NCBI GenBank assembly: GCA_017163975.1
Contig: JAFFSR010000347.1
Span: 3,212,001 to 3,276,000, forward strand
Length of the DNA: 64,000 nt
Direction: 5' to 3'
DNA from: Anastatus disparis
Taxonomy: Eukaryota; Arthropoda; Insecta; Hymenoptera; Eupelmidae
The notes beneath the pieces were generated by a model. It did no database searches, had not been told where the DNA came from, and was given only the letters and a program-made list of their open reading frames with translations. This document shows positions 11,631-22,566 of the stretch, piece by piece; position 1 is the first letter of the stretch; each line of letters begins with the position of its first letter. Both the position numbers and the translations under genes were made by a program.

Positions 11631-12160
11631 CCAAGAAACAATCAGATACCAATAGTAAGCATTCTGAAAGTGCAAGCACACATGTGATGATATTATGTGA
11701 TGAACACGTGTTAAAACAAGAAACAATCAAATAGCAATAGTAAGCATTCTGAAAATTGCAAACACACGTGTGATGATGATGATATGTGGCGAACGCGTGT
11801 TATACTAAGAAACAATAAAATAGCAATAGTAAGCATTCTAAAAATTGCAAGCACACGTGTGATGATGAATACGTGTTATACCAAGAAACAATAAAATAGC
11901 AATAGTAATTATTCTGAAAATTGCAAGCACACGTGTGATGATGATATGTGATGAACACGTGTTATACTAAGAAATAATGAAATAGAAATAGTATAAACAA
12001 GCACACGTGTGATGTTGATATGTGATGAATACGTGTTACATCAAGAAACAATAAAATAGCAATAGTAAGCATTCTGAAAATTACAAGTACACGTGTTATA
12101 CCTAGAAACAATAAAATATCAATGATAAGCATTCTAAAAAATGCAAGCTACACGTAGTAC
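11631..12160. repeat. Minisatellite of ~59-89 bp units carrying CACGTG palindromes
   Basis: Seven units begin with YAAGAAACAATNAAATAGCA at about 11632, 11717, 11806, 11882, 11968, 12042 and 12102. Each continues with GCATTCTGAAAATTGCAAGC, an ACACGTGTG palindrome and, in most, a second AACACGTGTT about 30 bp on. Seven exact CACGTG hexamers are present in total. Length varies by loss of the inner segment. Confidence 0.88.
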
Positions 12161-12261
12161 TTTATTTTCAATATATTCCTGATCAAACAGTATTAAAATA
12201 AAAAAAAAATCTTTAAGTGTGAATGATATGGGTAATATAACAAATTACAATCAAACAGGTA
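12161..12261. other. Short AT-rich spacer
   Basis: Separates two unrelated tandem arrays; no feature seen. Confidence 0.4.
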
Positions 12262-13020
12262 ATTACAATTTTTTATGATGCCATTTGATTTCTTATATTA
12301 AAATTAGTATAGATTCTAAAAATCAGCTTTCTAGAATCAATAGACCAAGAATCAATACATGATTGATTATTTATTGATCTTATAAAGATTTCAAGGTGAT
12401 TTTTTGTACATATATTATTTGAATAGCAAAAAAATCGAATAGCTAAGATAAGATAAGCATGTTCGTATGCCTTAAGTACTGAGTATGGTGACTAACACTG
12501 TTAATACAATTTCTAAAATCAATCAATTATTAATATAAATGATTTTTTATGATGCTATTTAATTTCTTATGCTCAGATTAGTATATGTTCAAAAAATCAG
12601 TTTTTTAGGATCAATAGATCAAAAATCGATACATGATCGATTATCTATTGATCTAATAAAGATAACAAGGTGATTCTTGGTACATATTTTATTTGAATAG
12701 CAAACATTCGTATGGCATCATAAAATTTTTTATTTTTCAAAAATTCGTGAATTTTAAAATTTCTAATTTGTGTTTTAAACATCAGATAAGATAAGTATGT
12801 TCGTATGCTTTAAGTACTGTGTATGATGACTAACACCGTTATTACAATTTTTAAAATCGATCAATTATTAATATAAATGATTTTTTTATGATGCCATTTA
12901 ATTTTTTTATGCCCTGAATAGTATATGTTCAAAAAATCACCTCTCTAGGACCAATAGATCAAGATCGATTATCTATTGATTTAATAAATATATAAAGGTG
13001 ATTTTTGGTACATACACCAT
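12262..13020. repeat. Three-copy tandem repeat (~280-340 bp) with a conserved stem-loop
   Basis: Three units start at the TTTTTTATGATGCYATTTRA segment near 12265, 12545 and 12883. Shared blocks include AGATAAGATAAGYATGTTCG, TGACTAACACYGTTAWTACA and RGGTGATTYTTGGTACATA. Every unit has a dyad: 12335-12379, 12609-12653 and 12951-12981. In unit 2 an 11-bp outer stem and a 7-bp inner stem close an ACATG loop. Unit 2 also has an extra insertion near 12705-12780. Confidence 0.85.
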
Positions 13021-13333
13021 GTCCTTGAAGATAACACCAAAATACTAGCTATCTTTTACCTACATGCGGATTTTAACTCTACAATATCTACGAGAATTTT
13101 AAATGTATTATTTTAATTTTCCATAGGCCAAGCCCAGCTGCATTGTGACAATATTGATTTTAAGTGCTGACATAGGTGTTTTATAGAATAATGACTGTCT
13201 ATTGCAGCTGTGCATTTTGTTTTGGTTTTTCAGCAGAAAACTGCACGTCAAATTTTAATGTTATTAGATCATCGGTACATGATTAAGATAGAAGGATGAC
13301 ACTAAGATCAAGACCATCATTTTAGTGACCAAG
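13021..13333. other. Spacer upstream of the 150-codon ORF
   Basis: No repeat unit recognised. ATCATTTTAG at about 13316-13325 could be a splice acceptor for the following ORF. Confidence 0.3.
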
Positions 13334-13786
13334 ATGTTGCCGGACGATAAAGCACCACGCGAGGTCGATGGAGAGGACCCTAATCCTCTTTCCATGATAG
13401 GGCCGGCAACTGTACCGCTGGAACAGATTGGGTACGCACATTTAATAATGATTCGATGGATGCGGCTGTATCCGCAATTTGATAATTTAAATTTCGCAGG
13501 GTTCAGCGACAATACGTTGGTGGTTCTCCTGTCATGGGAGGACCACTGGCGTTTTTATTCTGACAAACACCCGGTAGTGTTGCAGGATTTTTGTCGGCGA
13601 CAAAATCATGAGCAAATCTCACTGAATCGGCTTTCACGGCCGTATATTAACGTCGTGTCAAATACCGACGTAACGTTCGACCCTGTGTATCAGGAAATAT
13701 TCCTGACAATGACACACTGGGCAAGGATATTTTGCTGCCGATACGGAACGGCCATGCGACTTCGCCGTTGGCGATTCAAGTACTAA
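13334..13786 (+). CDS. Unrecognised 150-residue protein, basic C-terminus
   Basis: I do not recognise this protein. The first ATG is at 13334 (the frame stays open a few codons upstream), giving 150 residues. Base composition (near 50% GC) stands out from the flanking AT-rich DNA, and codons look used rather than random. The first ~25 residues are acidic and Pro-rich; the middle is hydrophobic with several Trp and Tyr; the C-terminus is strongly basic (RLRRWRFKY), which may bind nucleic acid. No signal peptide or clear membrane segment. It sits between a tandem repeat and A-rich low-complexity DNA, with no partner gene. It could be an exon of a host gene, a captured viral gene or element cargo. 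Confidence 0.5.
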   Translation: MLPDDKAPREVDGEDPNPLSMIGPATVPLEQIGYAHLIMIRWMRLYPQFDNLNFAGFSDNTLVVLLSWEDHWRFYSDKHPVVLQDFCRRQNHEQISLNRLSRPYINVVSNTDVTFDPVYQEIFLTMTHWARIFCCRYGTAMRLRRWRFKY

Positions 13787-14000
13787 ATTGTGTTTAAAAA
13801 AATAAAAAAAACTGTGATTAAAAATAAGTGCTTAAAAAAAAAAACTGTGAAAACTATGTTTTAAAAATAGTGCTTCAAAAATAAAAAAACCGTGTTGAAA
13901 AATAAAAAAGTGTGTTTAAAAAAACTAATGGAGTGGAAGTGTTAAAAAAAACCTGTGTTCAAAAAACTGTGTTTAAAAAAACTGTTAGATTGAAAAATAA
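13787..14000. repeat. A-rich short degenerate repeats
   Basis: Roughly ten degenerate copies of GTGTTTAAAAAAACT / GTGCTTAAAAA follow the ORF immediately. Confidence 0.7.
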
Positions 14001-14218
14001 TAAGGGAAATGGTAAGTACCTTTTTTTAATTTATATATTTTTAATATGTATGATTTTAAAAAAATTATATATATATTTTTTTAAATAAAAAATGTGTGCG
14101 TGTACATGTATGTGTGTGTGTTTTTTTTTAATCTAGGTACCACTATGCATTGTCATAACAAACTCCTCCGACTCTCTCTCACATAACATCATAATATATA
14201 TGTATATATATATACTAG

Positions 14219-14232
14219 GGGGGGTTCCCCCC
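14219..14232 (-). other. Helitron 3'-terminal hairpin
   Basis: GGGGGG-AA-CCCCCC on the minus strand, directly followed by CTAG. In the rolling-circle model this hairpin helps mark the end of strand transfer. A GC-rich GGCGAGCAGCGCGAGCAG segment precedes it, as in the copy ends at 62070 and 62215. Confidence 0.85.
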
Positions 14233-14239
14233 TGCTCGC

Positions 14240-15835
14240 GCTGCTCGCCAACCCCCGTTTATGTTTACAATATGTCAGCCAGTAATGAAATTTGTACTGA
14301 CAAAAATTATTTATAAAATTTATATTAATTATATATTTGCTCAGACAGATTTCCACATCACCCGAAGAGGTACTGTCAATAATACCTTACAATTAATAGT
14401 TTATAATATAAATTAAATAAAAAATGTATGGTATTACGGCACGTTAGTTTTTATTGTTTTATTTTTAATAATTATATAAAATCAATTATAATAATTTTAA
14501 GTTATTTTAAGACATGTTAAAATTAATTAAACTTATTCCTTTTTTTTATAAAATTATTCAAAATAAAACCATGGTTACCTTCGCCTGTAGCCCTACACAA
14601 CCATGAGAGTCTATATTCTTTCCTCCTTATACCATAGACTCTATTTACAATCCATCCTCCACCTTCAGTATTACATATTTAAACAAAGTTTTAAAATCAT
14701 TTTATAATTTGTACAATTGTTGTTATATAACAATTGTTCAATTAATATTTATCTTTTTTAAATCTTTGTTTAAGTATGTTTATTAGAATAATTATTATAA
14801 CTTGATATTTTTCAATTAAATATTATTGTAACATGTCTTACAATAATATAGAACCGGAATTTTTTTTATTATAATTATTCTAAATTTAAAATTTAATATT
14901 TTATTGAATTCTATGTTTTTTAATATTATTATTATTAAAAATTTTATAATTATTTCTTGTATTTGAATATTAATTATTATTATTTTTTTTATAACATTTA
15001 GCATCTTTAATTTATATACTTGAAATTAATATATTTCATTTTTTTTAAATATTAGTTTTATTCAAAGTATATATTTTACAATAAATTTCAATATTATTAT
15101 GATAATTATAATATTATTAATTAATATATTTCATAAATAAAACGATAAAATTAAATAATATAATTTTTCCTTATTTATTAATTATTTTAATTTTATTTTT
15201 AATATATCTTAATTTTATTTTTAAGTCTTTTGGATGTATAAAATATATATCTATATTGTTTTCTAATATCCTTAACTTTTTTGCTAGTATTAAAAAAGAT
15301 ATATTAAAATAATTTTTACAAAATTAATAGAATGTATTTTCATGTTTTTTTTTTTTTTTAATTATCGATTATTTATTTATTAATAAATAATTCTTAATAT
15401 TATTTATTAATTAAAAAAATCAATATAATATAATACATAATGATATGAATTTTATTAATTTTTTTTTGTTTTGTAAAATAATTTTTTATTTATCCTTTAA
15501 ACATTTTATTATATTTAAATTCAATTATAAATGTTTAAGTTATAATAGGATTTTATTTAATTTATTTAACGTTTAATGCCTGTATCATAATTATAATAAT
15601 ATTAATACAATTAATTACTAATTCATGTACGTTATAAATAAAATTATAAAGTGAGTATTTTATTAAATTTTATTTATTTTTTTTTCAAATATATCTTAAT
15701 GCAATTAAGTCTTTTTGATGTATGAAATATATTTTAAATTACTGTTTTAATATATTTGATTAATTTTTTGTTTTTATAAAAGATATATTTATTATTTTTA
15801 TCAATTTATTACTCAAATATATTTTATATTATATT
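14240..15835 (-). other. Helitron 3' non-coding region
   Basis: Very AT-rich, no ORF supported. It shares long blocks with 61370-62090 in inverted orientation, including the CCATGGTT...GTAGCCCTACACAACCATGAGAG segment and the segment ending in the 3' hairpin. The 62-codon minus frame at 14816-15004 is Ile/Lys-only low complexity. Confidence 0.7.
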
Positions 15836-16135
15836 TTATAATATAAAAGAAATTATATTAGCAATACGTAATAAATATTTATAATATATTGTATTATGAG
15901 TTGTGATATAATATTCCATTATTGGATCATGTATTTCTAACTTATATTGAATGATTTTATTTGTCATATATTTATAATAATATGTTACATTTTCATTCAA
16001 ATTTTCCATATATTCTTCGCACTGCTCTTGAAACCGTTCAAATTCGTTTATTTGGTTATTTAAATCATCTAATTCTTCTTGATGTTGTAAGTTTTCTACA
16101 ACAATGTATTCATTTGAAACTGGATCCCATTCCAT
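15836..16135 (-). CDS. Small coiled-coil ORF inside the Helitron, downstream of the helicase
   Basis: A 99-codon frame with ATG at 16135, on the same strand as Rep-helicase and about 270 bp after its end. The first ~60 residues are rich in E, N, Q and L with heptad-like spacing, suggesting a coiled coil; the last ~40 are Tyr/Ile-rich. Its composition is less AT-skewed than the flanking 3' region, which argues for past coding. I do not recognise a family. It may be an accessory Helitron protein, a captured host exon or chance. Confidence 0.45.
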   Translation of the reverse strand: MEWDPVSNEYIVVENLQHQEELDDLNNQINEFERFQEQCEEYMENLNENVTYYYKYMTNKIIQYKLEIHDPIMEYYITTHNTIYYKYLLRIANIISFIL

Positions 16136-16403
16136 TTTATAATGATTCGATTATTATTAGTATTAATTAAATTATATTTTAAATAACTTTGTTATTATTT
16201 TTTTTATAAAATATTTGAAGTTTGTTTTTATTTTCTTTTTTATTATTTTAAAATAATTTTTTTATATAGAAAATTTAAAGTATGTTTTTATTTTTTGTTT
16301 TATTATGTTATATCTGAAAAAAATAAATGTTTTATTAGTATGTAAGAAATATAAATATATTTTTAATATTAAAAAAATTAAAGTTTTTTTTTTAATTATT
16401 TTT

Positions 16404-18191
16404 CTAGTACTTCTTTCCATACTATATTGGTTAATTCATTTTTATTTTCTAATTCATTTTGAATATGTATTTTAGAAGGATTTTTACTTCTAGAAAGAGC
16501 AACATATAATTGTCTATGTGAAAATAAAGGTTTTTTTATGAATATTCCTACGTTTTCAAAACTTTAACCTTGTGATTTATTTATAGTTATAACAAAAGCT
16601 AATACAATAGGGAATTGTTTTCTATATAAAATAAATGGTTAAGACGATGATTCATTTGTGCTTAATGTTATACGCGGTATAAAAACTATATTTCCCTTAT
16701 TTTCGCCTGTAATTACTTCAGCTTCTATATTGTATTTAAATAATCTCGTTATCTTTAATCGTGTTCCATTGCATAATCCATCTTTTATACTTAAATTTCT
16801 AATTAGCATTATTATGGCATTTATTTTTAAATTAAGTTCATGTGGAGGTAATCCTTCTCTTATATTATTTAACATTTCTATTGGATAATTTAAATGAATA
16901 TTATCATCTGTTTGATCAACACCTTTATATGTTGCATAATCAATACTATAATATGTCATTGTTTCATTATTAATTAAATTCAATATTTTATTATTTAAAA
17001 TATTCACATCTTCATTATGCGTACTTAAAATAACATTTTTCGAAAAACTATAATTATTGTTAATGTTTTAATAAATTTTATTGCAAACATTATTAGTTTT
17101 CCATTTTTCTGGTATAATAAATGTATCAACTTTTCCTTCTCCGATATCTAATAAAAATAATGAAAAATGTTCATTATTAGATCTTATATTTTTTTTAATT
17201 TAAAAATATGAAACATGGGCCATAGGATTGAATATTTTATAGTTTGTTCTATAATTGTATTTTTATTTCCATGTTTTAATACAGGTAAAATTTGACGAAA
17301 ATCTCCACCTAAAATAATAATTTTTCCTCCAAAAATTTCATTATTATTACAGACATCTTTTAATGTTTTGTCAACTATTTCTAAAGCTTTTTTAGGAATC
17401 ATTGATGCTTCGTCCCATATAATTACATTTGCTTCTCTTAATTTTTTCTTATCTGAATCAAATTTTGAAAATGCACTTTCAATATTGTTTAAGTCTAATG
17501 GTAATCTAAAAGTTCGGTGACTGGTTAAACCTTTTGGTAGTAAAATTGAAGCAATACCTGTCCAAGCCATTGATAAGAATTTTTTTTTTATTGTTATAAA
17601 ATAATATATAAATGTTTTATATAAAAATGTTTTTCCAGAACCTCCTGGTCCATCTATGAAAAAAATTTTATGATTATTATTTATTATTTGTTCAAAAATA
17701 TGTTTTTGATCGTCATTCAATTGTTTATACATTTTATCAAATTTTTTTTTACTAAAAATTAAAATTTCGTCATTAATTTCTTCGTTTTCCTCGATATAGT
17801 TTTCATTTGGTTCAGGTAAACCAAAATTTTCACATGACATTTGTTCTGAATTTAATATTTGATTAATATGGGATAAAGCTTTATTTTCTTTATTTTCTTT
17901 AAAATCTTCAATAAAAATTTTTATATTTTTCCCAAATAATGTTACCTTGAATATTTTCACATAATAAAAACATGCAAAAAATTTACGTAATTGTACTGGT
18001 AACATAACTTGACATGCTTCTTCAAAAATATAATAAATTTGTTTTTCGAGTTCTATTAAATTCATTGCAAGAGCAGTTTCTTTATAAGTATTATAAGTTA
18101 CATTTTCATAAGTTCGTAAATCTTTAAAAGATGTTGGACCTTTTACCCTGTTTAATATTAATTTTAAAAAAAAACGTTCACTATCTTTTGG
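16404..18191 (-). pseudogene. Helitron Pif1-like helicase domain, broken
   Basis: The C-terminal enzyme of the Helitron protein; SF1 helicases of this type unwind the donor strand during rolling-circle transposition. Visible in order: Walker A GPGGSGKT (about 17640), Walker B IIWDEASM (about 17405), GGDFRQILPV (about 17300), then after a frameshift the motifs INKSQG and QLYVALSRSK (about 16495-16585). The frame breaks in an A-run near 17185-17200; three further stops are TAA codons near 17069, 16636 and 16567. The last one replaces the Gln of the conserved KSQGQSF motif, a CAA to TAA change. The final stop is at 16404. It continues the Rep frame upstream through one stop. Confidence 0.88.
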
Positions 18192-20390
18192 TTATACAAC
18201 ATTTAATCTACCAATGGCTATATTTTTTCTAAGTTGTGATCTTTTAATCCAAGATTTAGTCTTAGAATTAAAAATATAATATTGTGGAATATTAACATAT
18301 TTAATTTTTTTAGCAAAATCATCTTTTTTATTCAATTTAAACCATGCAGTCAATGTTGTTTCGCATTTGTTTAATGCTGAATGTATATTATTTTCATCAA
18401 AAATTATTTTTTGTTGATTTTCTGTATGGATATTTAATCTTATTACTGTATGACTTCTACCGCATAGAGGAAATGCTTGTAATCTCCATGCAGCCTCCAT
18501 TGGACTTCAATATCTTCCATCTATGTATTGAGTTATTTCATCATAAACATCATCATTATTATTTTCTTCATTTTTATCTTGTTTTATTTTACAGTAAGCT
18601 TTATCTACACCTTTATAAATATAATCATAAATATATTTTATACTTTGTATTGACATACAAAGTTCAGTATTGATATGAGCATTATATTTTGCTAACAAAA
18701 AACTGTTGTAAGGAACTACCATAGAATTATCAACTTGTATAATTTTTTTATTATGTTTTAAATTATATGTATGATTATCTAAAATATTATTTCTTCTTTT
18801 GTATTGAGGATATTTGTTTTCTTCAACTATTGTACTTTCATTAAATGATTTTGGAAATTTTTTTTTACATTTACTTTTATTTTTTTCGTAACAAGGTGAT
18901 TTATCTGTATGTGGTCCATGTAACATGTGTTTAATTACTAATTTTTGTAAATATTTATTTTCTGATGAAGGTATTTCTGCTTAAATATATTTATCAATAT
19001 TTTCTGGAGTTAATATTTTATGATTATGTTGTAATGTTATAATAATATGCGCGTGAGGTAACCCTCTTTTTTGAAATTCAATCGAAAATACATAAGCTAT
19101 GACAGGACCAAAAATTTCGTTTTTTATAATATCATTCAATAACATTTTAAATTTTATATAAAATAATCTTACTGTGATATTTGGTATGTCATTAGCAGTT
19201 GTTGCTTCTGGAAAATTTTTTAAAATTTCTTTCAATTCTTTCCATTTAGGATTACACGTCATTGTTATAAATAAGTCTGGCTTTCCTACTGTTCTTATTA
19301 TTGCCATGGCATCTTGATAATATTGCTGCATGTATCTTGGACTACCAATATATGATGAGGGTAAAATAAAAAGATTTCCAATTCTTTCTTTGTTTTCAAA
19401 ATTTGTTGAAATATTTGAAGCACTGTTCATTACATGATCTAATAAACCTTGATAACATTCTATGCGTAATTGTTTTTGATTATTTCTAAAAAAATTCATT
19501 CTATTACTTTCAACCATCACATATGCATGTATAATGTATTGTTGTGTTAATCTTCCACAATATAAAATAGGGTTGAAATTTTTTAAATTTGGTCTCCAAT
19601 GGATTCTATATAAATAATATTGTAGTATTGTAAGACAATCATTATTTTCAATATTTTCATTTTTTTTATATCCTATACTCCAACCTAAATCTCCTGCTGG
19701 AAACATTAAAGGAAAAACCATTGGATCCACGTGATGAGATAATTTATTTAAATAAGTATGAGTAATTTCATCTTCAGAAGATAATTTCGGATACACACGA
19801 AGATCATAATTATCTGGAATTCCTGAATTAGATACTATGATAGCACCACATTCAGAAGTTAGTGGCTTATTATAACGATGTTGTTGTTTATCATTTTTTC
19901 GCATAAAATACAATTTATAATTTGGAATATTTTGTATGTTTGATAATTGATGTAAGCTTTTGTAATTCTTAGCCATGGGATTATCATTCATTATTTCTGT
20001 TAAAATTAACATATGTTCCTTTGTTAATTTTTCATTAGTTTTTAATCGTTTTTCAATTGCTACTGTATTATCGTAAATGTATAAATGTCCACATGTAGGT
20101 TTAATGTCATTAGTAGAAATTAACGTATTAGGTGCTGTATGACAAATTTGTCCTTGAATTTTTAAATTATGTATAGCTTTTCCTTGGTTTTAAATGACAT
20201 TTACATTAAAAGTTGCAAAACTAAATAAATTATTATAATATCTAATTAAATTTCTAAAAACACTATCATGTAATAATAAATATTTCAATTTTTCATTATA
20301 TTTAGTTAATGGCGATAAAATAATTTTTTCTTGTTGACAACAATTAAACTTTTTTATTTCTTCTTTCCAAAATAAAGCAATACAATATTT
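18192..20390 (-). pseudogene. Helitron Rep (HUH endonuclease / Helitron_like_N), broken
   Basis: The nicking and joining domain of the Helitron. From N to C: a Cys-containing pre-Rep block, the IQGQICH segment, an SPRYMQQYYQDAMAI stretch, CNPKW, the HUH motif as GLPHAHIIIT (about 19040), and the YIYDYIYKGVD motif with paired tyrosines (about 18610-18640) that attack DNA in this family. Five adjacent open stretches lie in one frame, split only by stops at 20391 (TGA, at a normally Cys position), about 20190 (TAA), 18981 (TAA), 18507 (TGA) and 18192 (TAA). Catalytic His and Tyr residues are still present. Confidence 0.9.
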
Positions 20391-21032
20391 TCATTCGTAA
20401 CTCATTATACCTAAATAATTTTTTAAATTTTTATTTATATTATTTTTATTGTTTATATTATTTTTTAAATTTAATTTTTTAATTGATTTTTTTTTTGTCA
20501 ATTTTTCATTTTTATTTATTTCATTATAAAGCTTATTTTCATTTTTATTTTTTTTTGTTTCTGTCTTTATTTTTTTGATTATATTTAATTTATTAAATCC
20601 TTCATGTTTTAATTTTCTTTTAAGATTATAATTATTATTATTATTTTTATAATTTAAAATATCATAATGACCTGCATCATATGATCCAGTAAAAATTAAC
20701 GATAATTGAAAATGATCAGAAAAGTTCCCAAACGTTAGTATTTTATTTTTAATATATACTTTAACATATACATTATAAAATTCTACAAAACTTTGAATTT
20801 CTATTTCTGTTCCAAAAGTACCATTATTTGACATATACTCAAAATAATTATCACTATTTATTATATTCATATAATATTTATTTCCTATTATATGTTGTTT
20901 ATATTTATTCCAATTATTAACAACATTTCTAATTATATGTTTTCTTATAATCATATGTTGATTTTCATTTTTATATAAAAAATACGAAAAACATCTAAAT
21001 AAACAATTACCGTCACCAATAACTTTAATTTA
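20391..21032 (-). pseudogene. OTU-like cysteine protease domain at the N-terminus of the Helitron protein
   Basis: OTU domains are cysteine proteases, often deubiquitinases; several Helitron lineages carry one fused to Rep-helicase. The Cys motif GDGNCLFR lies at 21017-20994 (catalytic Cys codon 21003-21005) and the His motif GHYD at about 20668-20679. Between them are the YMSNNGTFGTEIEIQSF block and a VYVKVYI strand, the normal OTU order. An Asn/Lys-rich linker follows. A TAA at 21030-21032 cuts the frame just before the Cys motif, so the true start is lost, moved or spliced. It is in the same frame as Rep, so it is part of one polyprotein, not a neighbour gene. Confidence 0.85.
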
Positions 21033-21797
21033 TTTATTCATATTTTCTTTTATTCAATATACAAATTAATATTTACATATATTATATTAATTTATTATAT
21101 TTATTATATCAAATTATATTATAAAAAATATATATTTTAATTACCTTAAATATATTGATTCTTTATTTTATTTTTAAACTTCAATTATTTATCTGAAATA
21201 TAAAATATTTTTATTATTTTTATATATATTTCACGTGATCCTTTAATGTTACAATTAAAATAATTGAAAAATTTAATATTTTTCAATTAAAAAAATTATA
21301 AATAAAAATTATTATTTTGTATCTATTTATAAGTTTTGAAACTTTTTAAATTAGAAAATAAGCGGATATCGAGCGTAGATTTCGTTCCTCGAGATCTTAC
21401 CACTGAGTTAATGTTGCACTGCTATTGGTATTTAAAATGGTAAGATAATGGAGGAAAAATGGCGTCGACAAAAGCTGAACTTTAGTAATAAAATTCGACT
21501 TTCGTCTGCGTGATCCCATTTATTATTATATGTTTATTTGAAATCCAAATTTACACATTTGAACCACATACATAACGACTTTTAACAATATACGAAGTAT
21601 TTTTATGAAATAATAACACTAAGATGAAAATTAACCATGTTATAGTCTACTTTAAGTCGGAAAATATTTGCTTGGCCTCAAATGATTTTATTTTTATTTT
21701 CTATTTATATGTAATTTATTATAATGTGATGTCCTATATAGGTTAAGGTGTGATTGTATTTATTGTCTGAATGGTTAGTAATTGACTACATTATTTG

Positions 21798-21983
21798 TTT
21801 TGATTTTGTATTTTTATAAAATCTTTTAAATATTATTACTGATAAATATCCTGTGACTGACTCTTAATTTATAGGATTACATGACTTTTACTTTTTTATT
21901 TTGTATCTGTGATATCATTTTTTTATAGTGACTTACTTATTCATTATTGATCTATTACATTATGTATTCATAATGTAATAATT
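21798..21983 (+). repeat. 186-bp perfect direct repeat, copy 1
   Basis: Identical by eye over about 186 bp to 22381-22566, 583 bp further on. It starts TTTTGATTTTGTATTT and ends CATAATGTAATAATT; similarity continues about 12 bp with one mismatch. Confidence 0.93.
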
Positions 21984-22380
21984 GTAAATAATTTTAAATA
22001 ACTGTTATTTATGTCTCAATTCCCACTTTTTTTAACACTTTTTTTACAGCTATTTACAGTTGTTTATATTTATTTACATTTATTTACAGTTATTAACAGT
22101 TATTTACAATTATATCTAAAAATTTTTTCCATATGGGAGTCAACGGAAACATATTTTATGATTATTCTTTTTCTTTGATTTTAAAATAACATTATATTAC
22201 TGGATAATTTTATTAGTCTGTTCATTTTTATTTGTTAATTTTTAAATATAGGAAAAAAATTATCATAAAATATATTTCTGTCATATGTACTTATTGTCCC
22301 TTTACACCATATACTTTATGCTGTTCTTCACATAAAGAGATACTTTGTGTTGTTCTTCACATATTAAAATGAAAAATTGA

Positions 22381-22566
22381 TTTTGATTTTGTATTTTTAT
22401 AAAATCTTTTAAATATTATTACTGATAAATATCCTGTGACTGACTCTTAATTTATAGGATTACATGACTTTTACTTTTTTATTTTGTATCTGTGATATCA
22501 TTTTTTTATAGTGACTTACTTATTCATTATTGATCTATTACATTATGTATTCATAATGTAATAATT
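22381..22566 (+). repeat. 186-bp perfect direct repeat, copy 2
   Basis: Second copy of the repeat at 21798. Perfect identity in an element with many stops points to recent duplication or gene conversion within the Helitron 5' region. Confidence 0.93.

Noticed and set aside
16404..21032. Helitron stops as evidence of an alternative genetic code
   Set aside because: Stops fall at positions for different residues (Gln, Cys, others) and use both TAA and TGA, so ordinary decay is simpler.
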